A model generated the notes under the pieces. It was given only the letters and a program-made list of their open reading frames with translations. It did no database searches and was not told the DNA's origin. A stretch of 45,688 bases of DNA, from NCBI RefSeq assembly GCF_937920395.1, contig NZ_CALEVF010000280.1:1-45688 (forward strand), read 5' to 3'. The stretch is from an uncultured Clostridium sp. GTDB lineage: Bacteria; Bacillota; Clostridia; Clostridiales; Clostridiaceae. The position numbers and the translations under genes are program-made. The stretch's first letter is position 1. Every line of letters starts with the position of its first letter. Shown here in pieces: positions 7,606 through 15,843 of this stretch.

Positions 7606-9501
7606 TTGATAATGACAAAAACATTAGATACTCAAGAATATATATACAATGGAAATGATTTAGGTGCTGTTTATTCTAAAGAAAATACAATATTTAAAGT
7701 ATGGGCACCTACCATAGATAAAATATCGGTAATAGTTTATGAAACATTTAACGATTACTCCGGACAAAAACATGAAATGATTAAAGTCAAAAATGGAGTT
7801 TGGGAGCTTAAACTTGATGGAAATTATAAAAATAAATATTACAATTATTTAGTATTAAATGATGGGATAGAAATAGAGACCCCGGATATATATACTAAAG
7901 GTGCAAGTGCTAATGGTGAAAAGGGTATGATTGTTGATTTTCCTTCTATAAATCCATATAACTGGTCAAAGCACAAAAGACCGACATCGATTAATAGAAC
8001 TGAATCAATTATTTATGAAATTCATATTAGAGATTTTTCATCATCAGAATATTCAGGAATGAAAAACAAAGGAAAATATTTAGCGTTTACTGAGAAGAAT
8101 ACTAAAACACCTGTGGGTGTTATTACAGGACTTGACCATCTCAAAGACTTAGGAATAACCCATGTTCACTTGTTACCTGTCTTTGATTTTGCAAGCGTAG
8201 ATGAAAGAACAGAAGAATATAATTGGGGATACGATCCATATTTATATAATGTTCCTGAAGGCTCATATGCTACGAATCCCTATGATGGTACTGTACGAAT
8301 TAGAGAGTTCAAAACTATGATCCAAACCTTGCATGAAAATGGTATTAGTGTAATTATGGATGTTGTATATAATCACACTTTTACTAATCTAAATTCTCCA
8401 ATGGATATATTAGTTCCAAAATATTATTATAGAACAGATGATGATGGCAATTATACAAATGGTTCTGGTTGTGGAAATGAAATTGCGTCTGAAAAACCAA
8501 TGGTGAGAAAATTTATAGTCGATAGTATTAAGTTCTGGGCTAAGGAATACAAAATAGATGGTTTTAGATTTGATTTAATGGCACTTCATGATATTGATAC
8601 TATGAAGGAGGTTGAAAAGCAGGCTAAAATTATTAATTCAAATATTATTATTTATGGTGAGCCTTGGATAGGAGGACCATCTTCATTACCACAGAAAATG
8701 CAGATGAGAAAAGGTAGTCAAAAAGGCATGCAAGTATCTGTATTTAATGATGATCTAAGAAACGCATTAAAGGGAGATAATGATGGGGATGGTTTAGGAT
8801 TTGTTAATGGGGGGAAGGGGTTTGAATTAGAAATTAAGAAGGGCATTGTAGGTGGAATTAAATATAATAATGATATATGTAATTTCACACAAAATCCGGG
8901 AGAATCCGTAAACTATGTAAGTGCTCATGATAACTTATGCTTGTATGATAAATTTGAGAAAAGTAACCCTCATAATACTCCTTTTGAAAGAGAAAAAATG
9001 AATAGGCTAGCTTTGGCCATAGTCCTTACATCACAAGGAGTTCCGTTTATCCAAGGTGGCACAGAAATATTAAGGACTAAACAAGGAAATCACAATAGTT
9101 ATAACGCTGGAGATATGATTAATAAAATAAGTTGGGATAGAAAATCTGTGTTTTCACAAACTTATAAATATATTAAGGGACTTATTTCTTTAAGAAAAAA
9201 TCAAAAGGTCTTGACATTAGACAACGAAAACGATGTAAGAAATTCATTGAAATTTCTTACATCGCCATATAACTGCGTAGCATATGAACTAACTTCAAAA
9301 TTTGCAGGCAATTATGATAAATTACTTATAATTCATAATGCTAACAAAAATGAAATTAAATTTATTATACCAGATAGTGATGAATGGTTAATTATAGCAA
9401 ATGAATTTGAAGTAAATGAACTAGGTGTATGTAGAGGTGATAAAACTTGTCTTAATGATATTATTGTACCAGCCATTTCTACCGTTATATTATGTAAATA
9501 G
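7606..9501 (+). CDS. pulA: Type I pullulanase / glycogen-debranching glycosidase (GH13)
   Basis: This enzyme hydrolyses alpha-1,6 branch points of pullulan, glycogen or limit dextrins. An N-terminal CBM48-like beta domain (about residues 12-100, with TIFKVWAPTIDKI) precedes the GH13 barrel. The type I pullulanase signature YNWGYDPYLYNVPEGSYATN is present, as are the GH13 regions DVVYNHT, DGFRFDLMALHD (nucleophile Asp), IIIYGEPW (acid Glu) and YVSAHDN (third Asp). There is no signal peptide, so the enzyme is cytoplasmic and fits turnover of storage glycogen. AAGGAG at 7594-7599 is 6 nt before TTG 7606 and 12 nt before ATG 7612, so TTG is the better-spaced start but ATG is possible. A very strong terminator follows. 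Confidence 0.9.
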   Translation: MIMTKTLDTQEYIYNGNDLGAVYSKENTIFKVWAPTIDKISVIVYETFNDYSGQKHEMIKVKNGVWELKLDGNYKNKYYNYLVLNDGIEIETPDIYTKGASANGEKGMIVDFPSINPYNWSKHKRPTSINRTESIIYEIHIRDFSSSEYSGMKNKGKYLAFTEKNTKTPVGVITGLDHLKDLGITHVHLLPVFDFASVDERTEEYNWGYDPYLYNVPEGSYATNPYDGTVRIREFKTMIQTLHENGISVIMDVVYNHTFTNLNSPMDILVPKYYYRTDDDGNYTNGSGCGNEIASEKPMVRKFIVDSIKFWAKEYKIDGFRFDLMALHDIDTMKEVEKQAKIINSNIIIYGEPWIGGPSSLPQKMQMRKGSQKGMQVSVFNDDLRNALKGDNDGDGLGFVNGGKGFELEIKKGIVGGIKYNNDICNFTQNPGESVNYVSAHDNLCLYDKFEKSNPHNTPFEREKMNRLALAIVLTSQGVPFIQGGTEILRTKQGNHNSYNAGDMINKISWDRKSVFSQTYKYIKGLISLRKNQKVLTLDNENDVRNSLKFLTSPYNCVAYELTSKFAGNYDKLLIIHNANKNEIKFIIPDSDEWLIIANEFEVNELGVCRGDKTCLNDIIVPAISTVILCK

Positions 9502-9519
9502 AAAAAAAACATTTGTAAA

Positions 9520-9566
9520 AAAAGCAAAGAAGCAACATTTTTAGAAATGTTGCTTCTTTGCTTTTA
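9520..9566. terminator. Strong terminator after pulA
   Basis: A perfect 21-bp stem (9520-9540 with 9545-9565) closes a 4-nt loop (TTAG). A-runs and T-runs flank it, so it can also stop the minus-strand gene downstream. Confidence 0.9.
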
Positions 9567-9612
9567 ATGGATTATATACCAAAATATTTAATGGTTAAAT
9601 AAAGTACGAAAC

Positions 9613-9795
9613 CTAAGGTTCTATCTCAATATAAGCTATTGCCTTCTTATTAAATAAATATTTTTTACCCATATTGTTAACTTCATGAGGTCTTGAATTT
9701 TCAAAATTATAAAACCAGCTTTTAAATAAATCACTTTCAGATTGTTTTAAATCCAATATTTCACTTTCACCACTAATAAAAGAAATCGTTAACAT
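9613..9795 (-). CDS. Small hypothetical protein (60 aa)
   Basis: The start is the ATG at 9795, 8 nt after AAAAGGAG (9804-9811); a GTG at 9804 overlaps the SD and is unlikely. The product begins MLTISFISGESEILDLKQ and ends KKAIAYIEIEP. It alternates hydrophobic residues in beta-strand fashion around an acidic middle. I recognise no family. The gene faces pulA and shares its terminator. Confidence 0.6.
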   Translation of the reverse strand: MLTISFISGESEILDLKQSESDLFKSWFYNFENSRPHEVNNMGKKYLFNKKAIAYIEIEP

Positions 9796-9970
9796 TTTAG
9801 TCACTCCTTTTCAAGTAAATATTCTCTTATTATAACTATTCTCTATTTAAAAGGAATTTCCTCTTTTTATAACATAATTTATTAAAAAGAATTAAAAATA
9901 ACATAATCATACTAAAATAATTTCCAAATATACTTAAATGTTAAATATATACATATATATTTATATAAAA

Positions 9971-10015
9971 AAAAGAAACCTTCACTAGGACAGGATTAGT
10001 GATAGATTTGTTTTT
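9971..10015. terminator. Terminator of the 22-codon gene
   Basis: On the minus strand TCACTA and TAGTGA form a 6-bp stem, with weaker outer AAAC/GTTT pairing, followed by a run of eight Ts. On the plus strand the same hairpin is followed by a GTTTTTTTG run. Confidence 0.55.
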
Positions 10016-10021
10016 TTGTTA

Positions 10022-10090
10022 TTAGTCTAGACATTCCAAACATTCATTTATCACATCTTCTGTGATTTCAAATACGTAATCTGTTCTCAT
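10022..10090 (-). CDS. Putative 22-residue peptide
   Basis: A 22-codon frame starts at ATG 10090 and stops at 10022. It is preceded by a near-consensus SD, AAGGAGGTG (minus strand, 10096-10104), at ideal distance and followed by a T-rich terminator, so it looks like an independent transcription unit. The peptide begins MRTDYVFEITEDVINE and ends with ECLECLD: it is acidic, with two Cys three residues apart near the C-terminus. It is too short for most gene finders. I recognise no family, and no modification enzyme or exporter is adjacent. It could be a signalling peptide, a small regulatory protein or a leader peptide. Confidence 0.5.
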   Translation of the reverse strand: MRTDYVFEITEDVINECLECLD

Positions 10091-10104
10091 TTAGGCACCT
10101 CCTT

Positions 10105-10438
10105 AATAGTATATGGGTACACAAAAAATACTAGTTGTAACTCATATAATGTGATTTAAATTCATTTTATAACAAATGAGATGTTATAATTGTTATCAGT
10201 ACGTTATTCAAAAAAATTTACTAGGGATTCATTAAGAAATTTTCGAATGAAAAGGGTAAGAATTTGAGCGTGGGTTTTTAAAATTCATGTCTTCTCTTTT
10301 GTTAAGTGATTTAATGATCCGTTTTTAATGCGTTAGTACGTATTAGATAGTTTTTTTGGAATTTTTATTGTTACTAGGTAACTCTCTTAGTATATAACAT
10401 TTTATCTTGAAATGCAATGAAAATTTTTAATAAAGTGC
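10105..10438. other. Intergenic region upstream of the 22-codon gene
   Basis: No gene is visible. A spaced inverted repeat TTATAAC/GTTATAA (10167-10173 and 10183-10189) lies about 80-100 bp upstream of the 22-codon gene and could be an operator for it. The rest is AT-rich sequence without a convincing open frame. Confidence 0.4.
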
Positions 10439-10490
10439 AAAAATCCAATTTATTATTAACTACTGATGTAATAATAAACTGGATTTTTAT
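10439..10490. terminator. Terminator of the ywbE gene
   Basis: A 19-bp stem with one mismatch forms between 10439-10457 and 10470-10488. It is A-rich on one side and T-rich on the other, and lies just downstream of the minus-strand YwbE gene. Confidence 0.8.
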
Positions 10491-10506
10491 ATTTAATTAT
10501 TAATTT

Positions 10507-10722
10507 CTATTTTGAAATAATGGCTTGAACTCTTCCAACTTGTCCATCTTCCAACATAACCTTTATTCCTCTATGATGTACTGCTGAGTTTGTTAATATT
10601 CGTTGAACTATACCTCTAGTTAGGGTAGTTGTTCTTTGGTCCTTTTTCAACACAACATCCACTGTAGTACCAACTGGTACATTGCTTCTTATCTGTCCTC
10701 TGTTATCATTTTGGGTATTCAT
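10507..10722 (-). CDS. ywbE: YwbE family protein (DUF2196)
   Basis: This small cytoplasmic protein (71 residues) of unknown function is well conserved in Firmicutes. The diagnostic core is present: VGTTVDVVLKKDQRTTTLTRG, then ILTNSAVHHRGIKVMLEDG and QVGRVQAI. The start is the ATG at 10722, after AAAGGAG; the longer frame to 10779 has no SD. The Lys/Arg-rich beta-barrel-like sequence suggests nucleic-acid binding, but this is inference. The gene is alone on the minus strand and ends in its own terminator. Confidence 0.88.
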   Translation of the reverse strand: MNTQNDNRGQIRSNVPVGTTVDVVLKKDQRTTTLTRGIVQRILTNSAVHHRGIKVMLEDGQVGRVQAIISK

Positions 10723-10924
10723 AAGCTTGTAGTCTCCTTTAATAAAATTACTTAAATGCCTATATGTTATTTTGAACATAATCTTTGTTTATATAAGCTT
10801 ATCTAAAACAATACTCCATTTATCATTGTTTTGTCAAAATAAACTTCGTAGGTTTAAAAGAATAAAATAAATTAGTGTGGAGACCATATTATAGAAAATG
10901 TTTTTTTAGAAAGGAGATATTGTG

Positions 10925-11554
10925 ATGTTAGAATCATTATTATTCATACCTGATAATCTTTTGAATCCGATTATATCATCTACTTCTATAATAATCGGTG
11001 CTATTTTGGGTGGCGTTTTCAGCTGGTTCATAAATAGAAATTCTACCGCAATATCAATTAAGACGCAAAGTAAAATTGAAAAAGCTACTAGAGAAAACGA
11101 GGAGCAAAATAAAGCATTAAAGCTTAATGAATATGCAACAATTATTCAATTAGACATATGTACAACATTATTTCAGAGTGTAAGAATGTTAAAAGAATTT
11201 GGTAAAGAGAATAAAATCAATATTTATCCTATACCTATGAATTTTAATTATGCACAGTCAATTGTTGCTTTAGCAAAAGATTTTAATTTGAAAGATATTA
11301 GTTATATTTATCAATTATATGGAATTATAGAAAAATTAAATAATGATACAAAAGGATACCATTATGATGAAAAACATTATACTTTAATAAAAGAAGATTA
11401 TGAGATGTTTATTAAAAAAATTTATGGAGATAATTTTTCGAAGGTTTTAGAATTTAATATTGATATTGTTACATACGAAGATTTATACAACAATGAAATC
11501 ATAAAACTTGGATATAAAAATGTACTTATTAAATTATATAATATTACTCATTAG
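10925..11554 (+). CDS. Hypothetical membrane-anchored protein (209 aa)
   Basis: The start is ATG 10925, 8 nt after AAGGAG (10911-10916); GTG 10922 is also possible. The N-terminus has one hydrophobic segment (about residues 12-35, IISSTSIIIGAILGGVFSWFI). A charged, coiled-coil-like stretch follows (about 40-65, IEKATRENEEQNKALKL), then a mainly helical soluble domain. This layout suggests a single-pass protein with its bulk in the cytoplasm, since basic residues follow the membrane segment. No enzymatic motif is visible. Similar N-terminal anchors occur in poorly characterised phage- and defence-associated proteins, but nothing around this gene supports such a role. Confidence 0.6.
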   Translation: MLESLLFIPDNLLNPIISSTSIIIGAILGGVFSWFINRNSTAISIKTQSKIEKATRENEEQNKALKLNEYATIIQLDICTTLFQSVRMLKEFGKENKINIYPIPMNFNYAQSIVALAKDFNLKDISYIYQLYGIIEKLNNDTKGYHYDEKHYTLIKEDYEMFIKKIYGDNFSKVLEFNIDIVTYEDLYNNEIIKLGYKNVLIKLYNITH

Positions 11555-11787
11555 ATGTTATAAAAAGCAAATTCAGATATATTTTTAGTTTATATGGGAA
11601 AATCGGTCTAATTTACTGCTATTTTATAATATTGTATTGAAATTATCTAAGAACTACGATAAACTGATTAGTAGAGAACACAACAAGTTGAGTTTGAATG
11701 TATATAATAAATGTGGAAATTATAAATTGAAACATAAATTCTATAGTATCTGCCATTCTTGATTTGCTGCCAAAGGAGGAAGAATTT

Positions 11788-11946
11788 ATGTCAAGTAATA
11801 ATATTGAAATGATGAAAAAAATTATTGAGGAAAAAAAGAAGAAAAGTTCTGAGCAAAGTGGACTTTCAAGAGCGACTAAAGTGATTGGTAAAAAAAGCAA
11901 AGCAGCGAGAAGCACTAAAAAAACTGGCGGTGTATTTGATAAATAA
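11788..11946 (+). CDS. Small basic hypothetical protein (52 aa)
   Basis: A strong AAAGGAGG lies before the ATG at 11788. A TTG at 11764 in the same frame precedes the SD and is not the start. The product is lysine-rich throughout, with a helical N-terminal half (MSSNNIEMMKKIIEEKKKKS) and a flexible basic tail containing KKSKAARSTKKTGG. It looks like a nucleic-acid- or ribosome-associated small protein, but that is inferred from charge only. A terminator at 12012-12043 follows. Confidence 0.6.
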   Translation: MSSNNIEMMKKIIEEKKKKSSEQSGLSRATKVIGKKSKAARSTKKTGGVFDK

Positions 11947-12011
11947 ATAGTTAATTTTAATAAAAACTATGTTACATAAAATAATATTAATACTAACTTA
12001 ACAATAACTGG

Positions 12012-12043
12012 AAAATGAACGCCTATAGGGGGTTCATTTTTTT
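12012..12043 (+). terminator. Intrinsic terminator
   Basis: AAAATGAAC (12012-12020) pairs with GTTCATTTT (12032-12040), with G-C pairs at the loop side, followed by a T-run. Confidence 0.8.
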
Positions 12044-12166
12044 ATGCAATCTTTTAATTATTTTAATAGTTTGAAAAATTAACAGTAAATTAAGCATAGA
12101 ACAAAGCCTATGAAAATACTTATAGTATATAAAGAGTAAATGACATAAATAAAACAGGAGGAATTT

Positions 12167-13315
12167 ATGATATATCTTGATAATGCTGCCACTAGTTTTC
12201 CGAAACCTGAGGTGGTCTATTCTGAAGTGTTAAAGTGTATGAAAACATATGCTGCAAATCCAGGTAGAGGTTCTCATAATATGGCGATTGCGGCTTCTTC
12301 TAAAATTATGGATACAAGGCAAGAATTAAGTGAACTTTTCAATATTCCTAATTTATTAAATATCATTTTTACATGTAATGCTACTGAATCTTTAAACATA
12401 GGCATAAAAGGAATACTAAAGCCAGGTGATCATGTTATTAGTACAGTAATTGAGCATAACTCAGTTTTAAGACCATTAAATTATCTAATTAAAAAAGGAG
12501 TAACTTTTACTCTTCTTGGGGTCGATGAAAATGGACATTTAAATATTAATAACATAAAAAAAGCCATCTGTAAAAATACTAAGGTTATTATAATAAACCA
12601 TACTTCTAATGTTTTAGGAACAGTACAAGATATAAAGGCTATAGGACAAATTGCAAAAGAATCAGGAATAATATTTATGGTCGATTCATCTCAAAGCGCA
12701 GGAATTATACCAATAGATGTAGTAGAAGATAATATTGATCTATTAGCTTTTCCTGGTCACAAAGGATTATATGGTCCACAGGGAACGGGAGGGTTATATA
12801 TAAAAGAAGGAATCAAGCTTGATTCGTATATTCAAGGAGGAACTGGAAGTGATTCACTGTCTATGAAGCAACCTAATTTTCTACCTGATAAATTTGAAAG
12901 TGGAACCTTGAATACACCTGGAATAGCAGGACTATGCGAGGGAATAAGGTTTATTAGGAAAATTGGAATAAAAAATATAAGAAATCATGAAATTATGTTA
13001 ACAGAATATTTAGTAAAAGAATTAAGTAAATTATCCTATATTAAAATTTATGGAGGAACTGATTATAAAAATAGGGGAGCGGTAGTTTCTTTAAATATTG
13101 ACAATGTAGATGTATCTGAAGTAGGAGATTTTCTTAATAAAAAAGGTATAGCAGTTAGAACTGGGTTTCACTGTGCACCACTAATACATCAAATAATTGG
13201 TACAGGACGAAAAGGTACGGTTAGAATAAGTCCAGGATATTTTAATAATATAGGTGATATTGAAAACCTTATTAAAGCTTTAAAAGATATACATGAAAAA
13301 AGGCCCTTTTTATAG
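12167..13315 (+). CDS. Cysteine desulfurase family protein (class V aminotransferase)
   Basis: This PLP enzyme of the NifS/SufS type takes sulfur from L-cysteine and leaves alanine and an enzyme persulfide. The N-terminus YLDNAATSFPKP is the usual family start. The PLP Lys is K199 in FPGHKGLYGPQGTGG, H97 lies in the VIEHNS motif, and the likely persulfide Cys is C336 in RTGFHCAP. At 382 residues it matches the EF2568-like subgroup often found outside isc/suf operons. No scaffold gene (IscU or SufU) is adjacent, so its sulfur acceptor is unknown. It stands alone with a GGAGG SD, and the stop codon lies inside the terminator hairpin. Selenocysteine lyase activity is an alternative. Confidence 0.85.
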   Translation: MIYLDNAATSFPKPEVVYSEVLKCMKTYAANPGRGSHNMAIAASSKIMDTRQELSELFNIPNLLNIIFTCNATESLNIGIKGILKPGDHVISTVIEHNSVLRPLNYLIKKGVTFTLLGVDENGHLNINNIKKAICKNTKVIIINHTSNVLGTVQDIKAIGQIAKESGIIFMVDSSQSAGIIPIDVVEDNIDLLAFPGHKGLYGPQGTGGLYIKEGIKLDSYIQGGTGSDSLSMKQPNFLPDKFESGTLNTPGIAGLCEGIRFIRKIGIKNIRNHEIMLTEYLVKELSKLSYIKIYGGTDYKNRGAVVSLNIDNVDVSEVGDFLNKKGIAVRTGFHCAPLIHQIIGTGRKGTVRISPGYFNNIGDIENLIKALKDIHEKRPFL

Positions 13316-13330
13316 GCCCTTTTTTCATGT
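13291..13330. terminator. Bidirectional terminator overlapping a stop codon
   Basis: ACATGAAAAAAGG at 13291 pairs with CCTTTTTTCATGT ending at 13330, with one internal C-C mismatch and two further G-C pairs. The TAG stop (13313-13315) of the desulfurase gene lies in the hairpin. It also serves the convergent DUF4489 gene. Confidence 0.85.
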
Positions 13331-13355
13331 ATAATATTAAATATCAATAATACGA

Positions 13356-13895
13356 TTATTTTCCTACTACTAAAGCTGAAAGTGTTGAATTGTTAAATGT
13401 TACGGTTGAAGTAGTTGCGCCTCCGTCTTCTACAGTAAGGGTGGCAACAGTACTTGCTGATATAAAATAAGTGCAGCAATCGATATTACAACTACTATAA
13501 CAATCACAAATTAAAAAAGTAATTATATCAGTTATAACTGCTTCTGTAGAATATACCCATGAATTTCCTATTGCAGTTGCAACAGTTTCACCTTTACAAA
13601 GTCTATTTAATTGGAATGTAACAGCAACTGCTGTATCAGTTCCAGGGGTAATAACTAAATTTGTTGAAAAGTCGAACTTAATACATGGATCATTAAAACA
13701 CCTTGTGCCTAAGCTAAGGGTAGCTAGTCTTGGAGTTAAAACTGCAGTGCCTGGGGTACCTACAGCAGTATCTGCTGTAGGTATTACAGTTACTGGATTT
13801 GATGCCTTACACTTTAATAAAGCTTTAGCTTCTCCAGCTTTATTGCAACAACTTTCTTTCTCATCTTGATAATAATCTTTTGAATGTAAATTCAT
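13356..13895 (-). CDS. DUF4489 protein, probable spore-surface protein, copy 1
   Basis: The protein (179 residues) matches the clostridial DUF4489 pattern: a Cys-containing acidic head (YYQDEKESCCNKA), a LLKCKASNPVTV strand, a long Thr/Val/Ala-rich beta region, the conserved QLNRLCKGE segment and a Cys cluster (ICDCYSSCNIDCCTYFISAST). There is no signal peptide. It is a tandem paralogue of the gene at 14071-14640. A sporulation-type promoter lies upstream at 13969-13997, so I infer expression in the mother cell late in sporulation and a coat or exosporium location. DUF4489 has no assigned biochemical role that I know of. Confidence 0.78.
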   Translation of the reverse strand: MNLHSKDYYQDEKESCCNKAGEAKALLKCKASNPVTVIPTADTAVGTPGTAVLTPRLATLSLGTRCFNDPCIKFDFSTNLVITPGTDTAVAVTFQLNRLCKGETVATAIGNSWVYSTEAVITDIITFLICDCYSSCNIDCCTYFISASTVATLTVEDGGATTSTVTFNNSTLSALVVGK

Positions 13896-13968
13896 TTATT
13901 TAATCCTCCTTAAATTTGATAACATAATTTGTAGCACAATAATAACATTTAGTAAGACTTCTATACTA

Positions 13969-13997
13969 TAATATATGAATTAAAATTTTAAATGTTC
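13969..13997 (-). promoter_or_regulatory. Sigma-K/E-type promoter of DUF4489 copy 1
   Basis: On the minus strand GAAC (13994-13997), exactly 16 nt, then CATATATTA (13969-13977) fit the sigma-K consensus AC-N16/17-CATANNNTA. The -10 is about 70 nt before the ATG. Confidence 0.7.
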
Positions 13998-14002
13998 TGA
14001 TT

Positions 14003-14042
14003 AAAAATAAAAAGACCCTTTTTATAGGGCCTTTTTATTTTT
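14003..14042 (-). terminator. Terminator between the two DUF4489 genes
   Basis: AAAAATAAAAAG (14003-14014) pairs with CTTTTTATTTTT (14031-14042), with an A-C mismatch and a CCC/GGG extension. It ends the upstream DUF4489 transcript just before the promoter of the next copy, so the two are separate units. Confidence 0.85.
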
Positions 14043-14070
14043 TATGGAATTATTATTATCAATAATATAA

Positions 14071-14640
14071 TTATCCTTCCACTACTAAAGCTACTAGTGT
14101 TGGATTGTTAAATGTTACTATTGCAGTGGCTGCTGTTACAGTACCAGTACCACCAGCTGTAGATACAGTACTTGCTGATATAAAGTAAGTGCAACACTCA
14201 CTATCACAATCACAACCACTATCACTATCGCAATCACAAACTTTAAAAGTTATAATATCAGTTATAGTTGTTATTCCTGTTGTTGAATAAACCCATGGAT
14301 TTCCAATTGCAGTTGCAATAGTTTCACCTTTACAAAGTCTATTTAATTGGAATGTAATAGCAGATGTTGCTGTTGTAGCTGAAGCAGTAATAGTTATATT
14401 ATTTGCAAATTCGAATAATATGCATGGGTCATGAAAAGCACCTGTGTCTAAAGTAGCTGTAGCTAGTCTTGGAGTAATTACTGCAGTTCCTGGAACCCCT
14501 GCAGTGGTGGTTGATGTCGCAGTTACTGTTACTGGATTTCCAGCTTTACATTTTAATATAACTTTAGTTCCTTCTTCTTTTTTCTTTTTGCAGCCACACT
14601 CTTTTTCTTCTTCGTAATGACCTCTTGAATTTGAATTCAT
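14071..14640 (-). CDS. DUF4489 protein, probable spore-surface protein, copy 2
   Basis: This is a 189-residue tandem paralogue of copy 1 with the same order of elements: an acidic/Cys head (here KECGCKKKKEEG), VILKCKAGNPVTVT, TPRLATATLDTGAFHDPCI, QLNRLCKGE, and a Cys/Asp cluster (VCDCDSDSGCDCDSECC) that is longer than in copy 1. The Cys-rich segment could give disulfide cross-linking or metal binding in the spore coat. Its own sporulation-type promoter lies at 14737-14765, and the leader is flanked by a perfect 15-bp inverted repeat that copy 1 lacks. AAGGAGG precedes the ATG. Confidence 0.78.
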   Translation of the reverse strand: MNSNSRGHYEEEKECGCKKKKEEGTKVILKCKAGNPVTVTATSTTTAGVPGTAVITPRLATATLDTGAFHDPCILFEFANNITITASATTATSAITFQLNRLCKGETIATAIGNPWVYSTTGITTITDIITFKVCDCDSDSGCDCDSECCTYFISASTVSTAGGTGTVTAATAIVTFNNPTLVALVVEG

Positions 14641-14676
14641 ATATTATTCCTCCTTAAATTTAAAAGCATAATGTGT

Positions 14677-14735
14677 AGTATAAGAATTCTAAATGTACTG
14701 TTTACATAAGGCGGATATATTAGAATTCTTATACT
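14677..14735. repeat. Perfect 15-bp inverted repeat around the transcription start of DUF4489 copy 2
   Basis: AGTATAAGAATTCTA (14677-14691) and TAGAATTCTTATACT (14721-14735) are exact reverse complements separated by 29 bp. The right arm abuts the -10 element at 14737, so the arms span the predicted start and the 5' leader. It could be an operator, an mRNA stabiliser or the trace of a small insertion. Confidence 0.75.
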
Positions 14736-14736
14736 A

Positions 14737-14765
14737 TAATGTATGACTTAGATTTATAAATGTTC
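14737..14765 (-). promoter_or_regulatory. Sigma-K/E-type promoter of DUF4489 copy 2
   Basis: GAAC (14762-14765), 16 nt, then CATACATTA (14737-14745) on the minus strand match AC-N16-CATANNNTA. The eight bases CATACATT also fit the sigma-E -10. Confidence 0.7.
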
Positions 14766-14794
14766 TAGTTAATTTTAATTATTTTAAAAATTAC

Positions 14795-15562
14795 TTATTC
14801 TTCCTCTTCACATTCGCATTCATCATCAAACAAAGGTTTAAGTTTTTGATCTGGGAAGAATTTTGGAACTGGTGCTCGATCAAATTTTTCACAAGGGTCT
14901 TCTTCGCACTCTTCTTCACATTGGCAAGGTACTGGGCAATATCCATATGCCGGAATTAATAGCTGAACAATTAGTTCACATTTTACAATAAGATGAAATC
15001 CTAGGGTTACATCTAAAACACTTTCATCACAATCATCCTTGCAAAAGAATCCATCTAAACATTCTGCTACTAATTCAAGCTTTATAATTTCTGAATCAAG
15101 ATCACTGGATTTACCAGTTGGCACAGTTGTAGCAGATATTTGCGCAATTGAATCTGGACAATATAGTTTTGGTATAACCTCTGTACGATTAATCTCATAA
15201 AATTCACATTTTGTTTCTCCATCACAGTTTATATATTCAGCATAAAATGAAATTACAAAACATACTATTACTTTTTTGTAACTAGGATTTTTTTTGAGTG
15301 GAATTTTCTCTACCGAAATAAGCTGTAATTTATAATCCCTGCAGCCTGTAAATACTCTTGGGTCTTCAAGAGGGTCACTTCTTAATTCTTCATCGGTATC
15401 TACAGTATCTTTACCGCATCCATAAACTAAACATCTTTTAATTAAGCATTGGTCAAAAACCTTTGGGATTTCAACGCAAACTAGTTCTGCTGGATCTGGA
15501 AGGTATCCTTGCTTATTAATTACACCCGGTCTTGCAATAAAATCATTATGAGAAATAGTCAT
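14795..15562 (-). CDS. Cys-rich 255-residue protein, probable spore protein, copy 1
   Basis: I do not know a family name for this protein. It begins with DFIARPGVINKQGYLPDP, followed by EIPKVFDQCLIKRCLVYG, a segment that recalls the start of DUF3794/SPOCS-type clostridial spore proteins, though the match is weak. Many Cys are spread through it, and the tail is very acidic and Cys-rich (CQCEEECEEDPCEKFDRAP, then ECECEEEE). There is no signal peptide. It is almost collinear with the next gene, also 255 residues. A sporulation-type promoter precedes it and a good AAAGGAGG SD is present, so a mother-cell-made coat or exosporium protein is a reasonable inference. Confidence 0.7.
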   Translation of the reverse strand: MTISHNDFIARPGVINKQGYLPDPAELVCVEIPKVFDQCLIKRCLVYGCGKDTVDTDEELRSDPLEDPRVFTGCRDYKLQLISVEKIPLKKNPSYKKVIVCFVISFYAEYINCDGETKCEFYEINRTEVIPKLYCPDSIAQISATTVPTGKSSDLDSEIIKLELVAECLDGFFCKDDCDESVLDVTLGFHLIVKCELIVQLLIPAYGYCPVPCQCEEECEEDPCEKFDRAPVPKFFPDQKLKPLFDDECECEEEE

Positions 15563-15616
15563 TAATTATCCTCCTTTTATGTTAAATGATACACATCTAA
15601 TTCGTGTTCTCTGTTT

Positions 15617-15645
15617 TATAGTATGCTGTTACAAATAAGATGTGA
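15617..15645 (-). promoter_or_regulatory. Sigma-K/E-type promoter of Cys-rich copy 1
   Basis: On the minus strand CAC, 16 nt, then CATACTATA (15617-15625) match AC-N16-CATANNNTA. The leader shares ACGAATT and other words with copy 2. Confidence 0.7.
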
Positions 15646-15710
15646 TTGATAAATCAATAAATTTTAAAAAAGATTTTTAAATGGAGATTATATTTAAATA
15701 TTAACATTCT

Positions 15711-15737
15711 AAAAGGCTCGTTTTATCGAGCCTTTTA
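15711..15737 (-). terminator. Terminator after Cys-rich copy 2
   Basis: AAAAGGCTCG (15711-15720) pairs perfectly with CGAGCCTTTT (15727-15736). It lies downstream of the minus-strand gene at 15844-16611 and separates it from copy 1's promoter. Confidence 0.85.
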
Positions 15738-15843
15738 ATTATTATAGTATTATGTGAAGCGCTAATGGTTTTGTGTTACCATAGCGAAAATATTTCATTA
15801 TTAATAAAGTAAGGTTGAGTAATTACTACAAAATATGGTATTA

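Noticed and set aside
11643..11915. Minus-strand hydrophobic 90-codon frame
   Set aside because: It is antisense to the lysine-rich small protein gene; its Leu/Phe/Ser content comes from reading Lys/Glu codons in reverse.
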